NCBI GenBank assembly: GCA_021234155.1
Contig: JAJEKV010000025.1
Span: 1,693,995 to 1,757,994, forward strand
Reading direction: 5' to 3'
Source: Isoetes taiwanensis
Taxonomy: Eukaryota > Streptophyta > Lycopodiopsida > Isoetales > Isoetaceae
DNA length: 64,000 nt
Below the pieces are notes generated by a model. It ran no database searches and was not told where the DNA came from. It saw only the letters and a program-made list of their open reading frames with translations. Positions 59,329 to 64,000 of this stretch are shown here, in pieces. The first letter of the stretch is position 1; each line of letters opens with the position of its first letter. The position numbers were made by a program, and so were the translations under genes.

Positions 59329-59631
59329 GTACATTCGCTCAAACCTTATAGTATTTAGCAAACTTTAATATACAGTATACAAAAACTTGTACATGCATAC
59401 CCCACAAACGAGGATCGCTACGTACGGTCCAGATTAAGGAATAAAGGGCAAATATGCCCATCCGACAGCTCTCGATGCCCGGAGTAACCCCCCGTGTGAA
59501 TATGCACCCAAACCAAAGGGGGTTTTAGGGGGATTTAAATTTAAAACCATTGAATGTAATATTTTATGTTAATTAATATTCATGGTAGTTATTTGTTAGG
59601 AAAAAAAAATTTGGGCCCTTCGGGCCCTAAC
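59329..59631 (+). mobile_element. foldback/MITE-like element, copy 2: middle plus right arm
   Basis: 59329-59459 matches the middle part of copy 1 (about 9999-10131) in direct orientation. 59459-59631 is the reverse complement of the copy 1 arm and closes with GGGCCCTTCGGGCCCTAAC. The left arm is missing. The two copies together define arm, middle, inverted arm. Confidence 0.6.
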
Positions 59632-59914
59632 AAAACGTAGAGAATCTTTAGCATATTGATATTGGATGTTTTAAGAAATGATAGCCAAGTGGAATCTAGG
59701 CCTCAGCATGTGGTTGTGCATGTGGCCATGTGGCATATACGCATTAGTATTAGAGCACCCAATTGAGTTGTCAAATAATTTATGTCGATTACTGCGGCCC
59801 TAAATATTAATTACCGAAAACCAAACATAGGTAAGTAACGTAGGAAACATATATGATGATGTTGTACACATCTTTAAAGCGTTTTATTCATACATACCTA
59901 ATAAAGCAAACCCC
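59632..59914. other. spacer
   Basis: No gene. It contains a 15-base sequence (CTAAATATTAATTAC, near 59803) also present reverse-complemented beside copy 1 of the foldback element. Confidence 0.4.
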
Positions 59915-60125
59915 CAGGAATTGAGCCTGGGTTAATCCGAAGAGCAATGCACATTCAGCGCCTCAGAAAAAGTATTGTATATAAACAGGACGTTTGAATT
60001 ATAATGATATTATAAAAGAAATTTACAATGGGATTTGAGCCCATTATGTCTATGCGTGTGTTCTACGTGGGCTTGAAGTTGTAGCAATTTCAATTCAAGT
60101 ATTGTATGGCTCCTGCTAACCAATT
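59915..60125 (-). repeat. tRNA-derived SINE-like sequence (candidate)
   Basis: On minus: TGGTTAGCAGGAG (A-box-like, near 60105-60120), then GGCTCAAATCCC (B-box-like, near 60030-60043). A second B-box-like GGCTCAATTCC follows near 59926-59938. The A-to-B distance of about 75 bp is long but possible for a SINE. Confidence 0.35.
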
Positions 60126-60309
60126 GATTGAAAAAATAAGGCAAACCCTATGTGAGCTAGAGCTAAACTAAAAAATCAAAGCACACTCACATAGCTTTTG
60201 AATCCTTGCGGGGAAGGAGTTGATGTGTGGTCCACTGCATTCCTGTGAGCACCTGAATTTTGGCAGCTCTCCAAATCAGCTCTCCAAATCAGGCGTTGTG
60301 CTACGCCAG

Positions 60310-60620
60310 ACAAGATCTTCTGTAAGGAAGATCTCTCTCAGCCAAGAGTCTGCCTTTGTCATATCTGATAATAGACGGAATACTGTTGTAGGTAATGGAT
60401 ATTTGAAATAAGAAAGAAAGGAAAGAAGTTTAACATTAATTGTCACACGTACAGATAACTTACCTTCTAATAGCTTGAAATAGTGGTGAGCTGGTGACTG
60501 CCGCAGTAATCCTGTAAGGCAAAACTCTCTTAGCCAAGAGCCCTTTCATAGCAAATCTTGTGCTTTGTCATATAAGGTAATGGATATTTGAAATAAGAAA
60601 GAAAGGAAAGAAGTTCAACT
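60310..60620 (+). repeat. tandem duplication, about 186-bp period
   Basis: Segments with CAGCCAAGAG (or TAGCCAAGAG), TTTGTCATAT, and GGTAATGGATATTTGAAATA followed by an AAGAAAGAAAGG tract, occur at about 60327-60430 and again at 60515-60616. Confidence 0.75.
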
Positions 60621-60630
60621 AGTTACGAGC

Positions 60631-60960
60631 TTTACCTGCATAATACCAGAAGATGGATTCATAAAAATAAATCGTAGCCCTAAACTAGTTACGAGCTTTA
60701 CCTGCATAATACCAGAAGATGGATTCATAAAAATAAATCGTAGCCCTATAGCTGCTATCGTCACCAATCTGCCTCCCTAGCCCCAACTTCATCCCTGGCC
60801 AGAAGAATCCGCCAGAAAAACCCTTCGTTTACCTGCATAATACCAGAAGATGGATTCATACAAATAAATCGTAGCCCTATAGCTGTTATCATCACGAATC
60901 TGTCTCCCTAGCCCCAGATTCATCCCTGGCCAGAAGAATCCGCCTCATCACAAAGCCTGG
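60631..60960 (-). repeat. exon-like tandem repeats ending in an intact splice-type motif
   Basis: The segment TTTACCTGCATAATACCAGA begins at 60631, 60697 and 60828. On minus each copy ends GGTATTATGCAG followed by GTAAA, like an exon end joined to a donor. The last two copies also share about 60 bp with GTAGCCCTATAGCTG and CCTGGCCAGAAGAATCCGCC. Confidence 0.7.
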
Positions 60961-60989
60961 GGATTTGGCAAGAGGCCAAAACGGCCTAG

Positions 60990-61301
60990 TCAGGTGTTGG
61001 TCGAACTCCCTGCCGAATGCCCTAATGCAAGCAGATACAGGACTTGGGATAAAACTGGAAATGGGTCTGCTATGCTGCTTCTTCGCCCTCGTACAGTGAA
61101 TCCAGCCACATCATAAATCGATGCACAAATATCCTGCTGGACGAATGCACAAATATCCTGATTCGAAACTCTTCTATTATGCCTTAAAAACCCTTTGGTA
61201 TTTCCTCTAAAAACCCTTCTTCGGCCATTCAAGCTATGCTGCCCACATGGAAACTGCCATTTGAGTTTTTCGAAAACAGAAGTGTTGTCAGATTCCTTCA
61301 T
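60990..61301 (-). CDS. hypothetical protein, possible first exon
   Basis: An open frame of 103 codons starting after AGGGT, a fair plant start context. It contains a short internal repetition (NQDICAFV, then QQDICASI) and several Arg-rich pieces. No family recognised. Its downstream side holds the exon-like repeats at 60631-60960, so it could be the 5' exon of a host gene with duplicated exons, or chance. Confidence 0.25.
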   Translation of the reverse strand: MKESDNTSVFEKLKWQFPCGQHSLNGRRRVFRGNTKGFLRHNRRVSNQDICAFVQQDICASIYDVAGFTVRGRRSSIADPFPVLSQVLYLLALGHSAGSSTNT

Positions 61302-62019
61302 ACCCTAACAAAACCCTAAAAATAATGGGAGGATATTTGCATGCTTGGCCTACATCTAACTTCCACACAAGAGAAGCCTCCACCACAGGATTTGTCACTT
61401 TTCTAAAATCAATGGCTAACAAAACGGTGCGCTCTAGAAATACTATTTAGTACACCTGGATGAATACGGCCACTAAATCATATGAAAACCTTAGAGAAAA
61501 CCGTACAAAAACACAAAAAAAACCCCCTGTTATTTTGCTACATATGAGCATAGAAAATTGAGTTAAGGCAAAATTAGGGAAAAGGTGATTAAAATGGAGT
61601 TTAAAAAGGCAAGATGCTCGCATACGTGAGAGAATATTTGTGTTTTAATGAGCCACCTTTATTAATGGTAACCCTCCCTTGATTTTTGAATATTTTTCAT
61701 TTTTCAATGATTTATGACTTTATGTCATATTCCACTGGGATCTCCAATTGGAATGATTCTTCGGCCCCTTTCGTGTAGAATTATGGTATCATTGCATAAT
61801 TCCAAAATATACGAGAATGTTCATTTAACTCATTATCCCCTCCCCCGGCCCAACAAGCCTATAACTTAACCTATTTTATGAGCCTGTGAATGGGAAAAAA
61901 AATTTTCTCCCACTATCGAGGTTCAAGATTGGAATTCTCATTCTATTCCTTAACTAGGCCAGTTAGTCTACCTATCCAAAGTCATAGCCAATATTGGACC
62001 TTGGTCAACCAAGCTCATT
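61302..62019. other. spacer and LTR-element leader
   Basis: AT-rich, no gene. The last 100 bp resemble the sequence left of LTR copy 2 and are probably leader of an element read on minus. Confidence 0.4.
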
Positions 62020-62031
62020 GCTCTGATAGCA
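62020..62031 (-). promoter_or_regulatory. degenerate initiator-Met primer site
   Basis: GCTCTGATAGCA on plus, one base from the perfect complement GCTCTGATACCA, directly left of LTR copy 3. Confidence 0.6.
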
Positions 62032-62032
62032 T

Positions 62033-63348
62033 TGTGACGCTCCCCAACAAATGTACGATGCCCCGTACCTGCGGAAAATCCCCCATCCAGCAATATTTGC
62101 CGCATGGGCCCTCCCGTCTATCCTGCTCTTGGAATAACCAGGGCGCAGAAAGGGACACGAAGGTATCTTGCGTGTCCTTCCCCTATGGGCTCCTATATCA
62201 GTGGAAGCATATACAAAATGTCAAACTAGCAATAACAATACAACCACGAAGGGTAGTACCATCCATCCATGATCATTCATAGACATCAATACGCCAGTAC
62301 ACCAATAGAGTTCCTACTCGGGCTCAGACTCGTGGGAAAAGTAGACTGACAGCTGAGGTCTCAAGCTAGGATAGACAGAGTAATGGCAATGACTTGGGCT
62401 GGCAAATAGACAATGGCTAGAGTTGAACACTCTATCCGCCCCTCCTGTGCATACTATGTAGATGGGCTAAATCAGGCTATGCTGTGACTGTAACCTGCCG
62501 GATATGCAATCTCTTGATACCTCCCTCTATCTTGCCACTGACCCTGTTATGTGGTGGTGAACGACTCCATAACCTCCATACCATAGTGGGCTCGATGCAT
62601 AGGTTGTATATAATAAGAACTAAAGGGTCTAAACTAGAAGCATCATCTAAACAATGCTACTAGGTCTCTACCCCCCTTCCCAATACAAGAGGTGCAAACA
62701 TGATCAACCAACATCATATATCCATATAACATGATAAATAATAAGAATAACATCTAATCCTAATCACATGCATCTAACTTACATTTAGCATTCATTGATT
62801 TGAATTGAAGGTTCTAAAATGGCTCTACTAGAGATATGAAATGCTAACTCATCTGGAATCCAGATGATCTATCAAGGTCTCTACTTCAAATGCCTGTTCC
62901 AGAGGAACTTTCGCCCGCTCCTGGTGTCTCCATCGCTCTGCAAGTGATTCAGGTAGCTCCCACTCCTTCTGATGCATGCACGCTCCTGGGGCTACTACAC
63001 TATGCTGTGCTGCAGCTGACGATTCTCGAAACAGAGTTTCGAGCGCGAACAGGGTTCGAGATCTTCTGGAGCCAGAAAATGGCCTAGGTTTAGGATTTCG
63101 CCATTAGTAGGTTAAGGTTGCCATGTCACACCATGTGGCTCCAATAGGGTGCGTCCGTGTGGTGGGTCGCCAACAGAATAGAGCCATGTGGAATGGTTCC
63201 ATACCTAAGGTTGGCTAAGTTATATATAATGACTTAGCCATGCTCCCTTTCCCCACACTAATGTATGCAAGCCTACTAAGGTAGGTTTGTATGGTGATGT
63301 GGCCTAAAATATACGTATTTATATCGTATATTTTAGAGGAACATCACA
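62033..63348 (-). repeat. long LTR family, copy 3, complete
   Basis: 1316 bp from TGTGACGCTCCCC to GGAACATCACA, which are imperfect inverted termini (TGTGACG and CATCACA). Contains the family anchor at 62662. The primer-site complement on its left shows it is the 5' LTR of an element lying to the left on minus. No coding of that element was recognised. Confidence 0.7.
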
Positions 63349-63858
63349 GAACTGTCCTTTATAGGCCGTGTGGGGGGGGGACCTCCTCTCTGAGCAGTGC
63401 TTCTTGTTCAAGTAGTGATTCCGTAGGAGTCTTCTTCTTGTTAGGGACTATATGTACACAAATCCTTCCTTATTAGTGACCCTTTGTTTCACGGTGAAGC
63501 TCTCAAATCCGAAAACCAGAGGACATCATAGAAACCATAGATCCCAAAACCCTGGGAGGTCAAAATGATCAATTCTTCTCCTGCGATTGAAGTGGTAAAT
63601 CACCACCCAATTGTATATATTTGGAAAGAGCACAGAACAAGCATGCAAAAATTTTTACATGGTATGCAAGAGTTATCACCTGTCAAAGTCAAAGAACTCC
63701 TTAGGTAAAGTAGGAAAGCTCAAAAAATTGATGCGTTTTGAGTTGCTAGGTCAAGCACGAAAGCACCAAAAATGTGATGCTTTGATACTTGGGAGGGAGA
63801 GTACAACCAGTATAAAAGCGGGCATATTTTTAGCTAGGAGAGGCGCCAAATAATATAC
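63349..63858. other. spacer after LTR copy 3
   Basis: No gene or repeat recognised beyond a short run of nine G at 63372-63380. Confidence 0.4.
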
Positions 63859-63998
63859 ACGAAATTTTAGGGACCTTGAAATTTCGGCCCAAATCAACAA
63901 GTTTTTATAAATCGAAATCCTCTATCGATTTCTGCTGAGCAGCAGTGAGCAGGGGCACTGCCGGAAACGCCAAATTTCAAGCTCCCCTAAAATTTCGT
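63859..63998. mobile_element. short inverted-repeat element near the window end
   Basis: ACGAAATTTTAGGG plus CTTGAAATTT at 63859-63884 recurs reverse-complemented at 63971-63998 (AAATTTCAAG, then CCCTAAAATTTCGT). Total about 140 bp, with a GC-rich hairpin between. It may be a complete MITE or the inner arms of a larger one cut by the window edge. Confidence 0.6.
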
Positions 63999-64000
63999 AG

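Overview
This window looks like nuclear DNA of a land plant with a large, repeat-rich genome. The evidence is Ty3/gypsy elements of plant type, a Tat/Ogre-like polymerase, primer sites reading as plant initiator-methionine tRNA complements, remnants of a plant STE20-like kinase, and a small plant-style protein gene. The species cannot be named from the sequence. Almost everything here is mobile DNA at different stages of decay. Only one protein gene looks intact (20163-20723, minus strand).

Layout. 1-9672: two exon remnants of a STE20/GCK-like kinase pseudogene, about 8 kb apart, separated by a strongly pyrimidine-rich non-coding block. 9783-16703: half of a foldback element (GGGCCC-rich arm), then a tandem LTR-internal-LTR-internal-LTR array of a small non-coding retroelement on the minus strand. 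Its internal region carries an ordered series of covarying mini-hairpins. 16704-21421: low-copy DNA with the intact small gene. 21422-21840: a 419-bp MITE with long inverted repeats and a target duplication. 23290-24869, 29941-34657 and 62033-63348: three copies of one long LTR family. 25202-27000 (minus), 30984-34216 (plus) and about 40083-45951 (plus): three decayed copies of one LINE family with ORF1, APE-type endonuclease and reverse transcriptase. LINE-B sits inside the second long LTR. 34658-38644: a decayed Ty3/gypsy polyprotein (minus) whose gag carries a tandem-dimer MITE with an 8-bp target duplication. 39197-40074 and 45956-47836: unrecognised decayed minus-strand coding sequence that LINE-C appears to split.

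47842-59245 is a complete 11.4-kb Ty3/gypsy element: 1925-bp LTRs about 1 % different, perfect CTGTG target duplication, gag with three zinc knuckles, then protease, an extra RNase H, reverse transcriptase, a degenerate RNase H and integrase. The extra RNase H lies before the reverse transcriptase. The reading frame is broken in several places, and a LINE fragment lies antisense inside it. 59329-64000: the other half of the foldback element, SINE-like heads, tandem exon-like repeats beside a hypothetical ORF, the third LTR, and an inverted-repeat element that reaches to 2 bp from the window edge.

The most unusual signals are the covarying hairpin series in the small LTR element (12025-12235 and its copies), the alternative-pairing hairpin with changing tetraloops at the 3' ends of the LINE family (9150, 34062, 45808), and the domain order of the 11.4-kb element. 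Coordinates of repeat edges come from reading by eye and may be off by a few bases, except where an exact target duplication is given.
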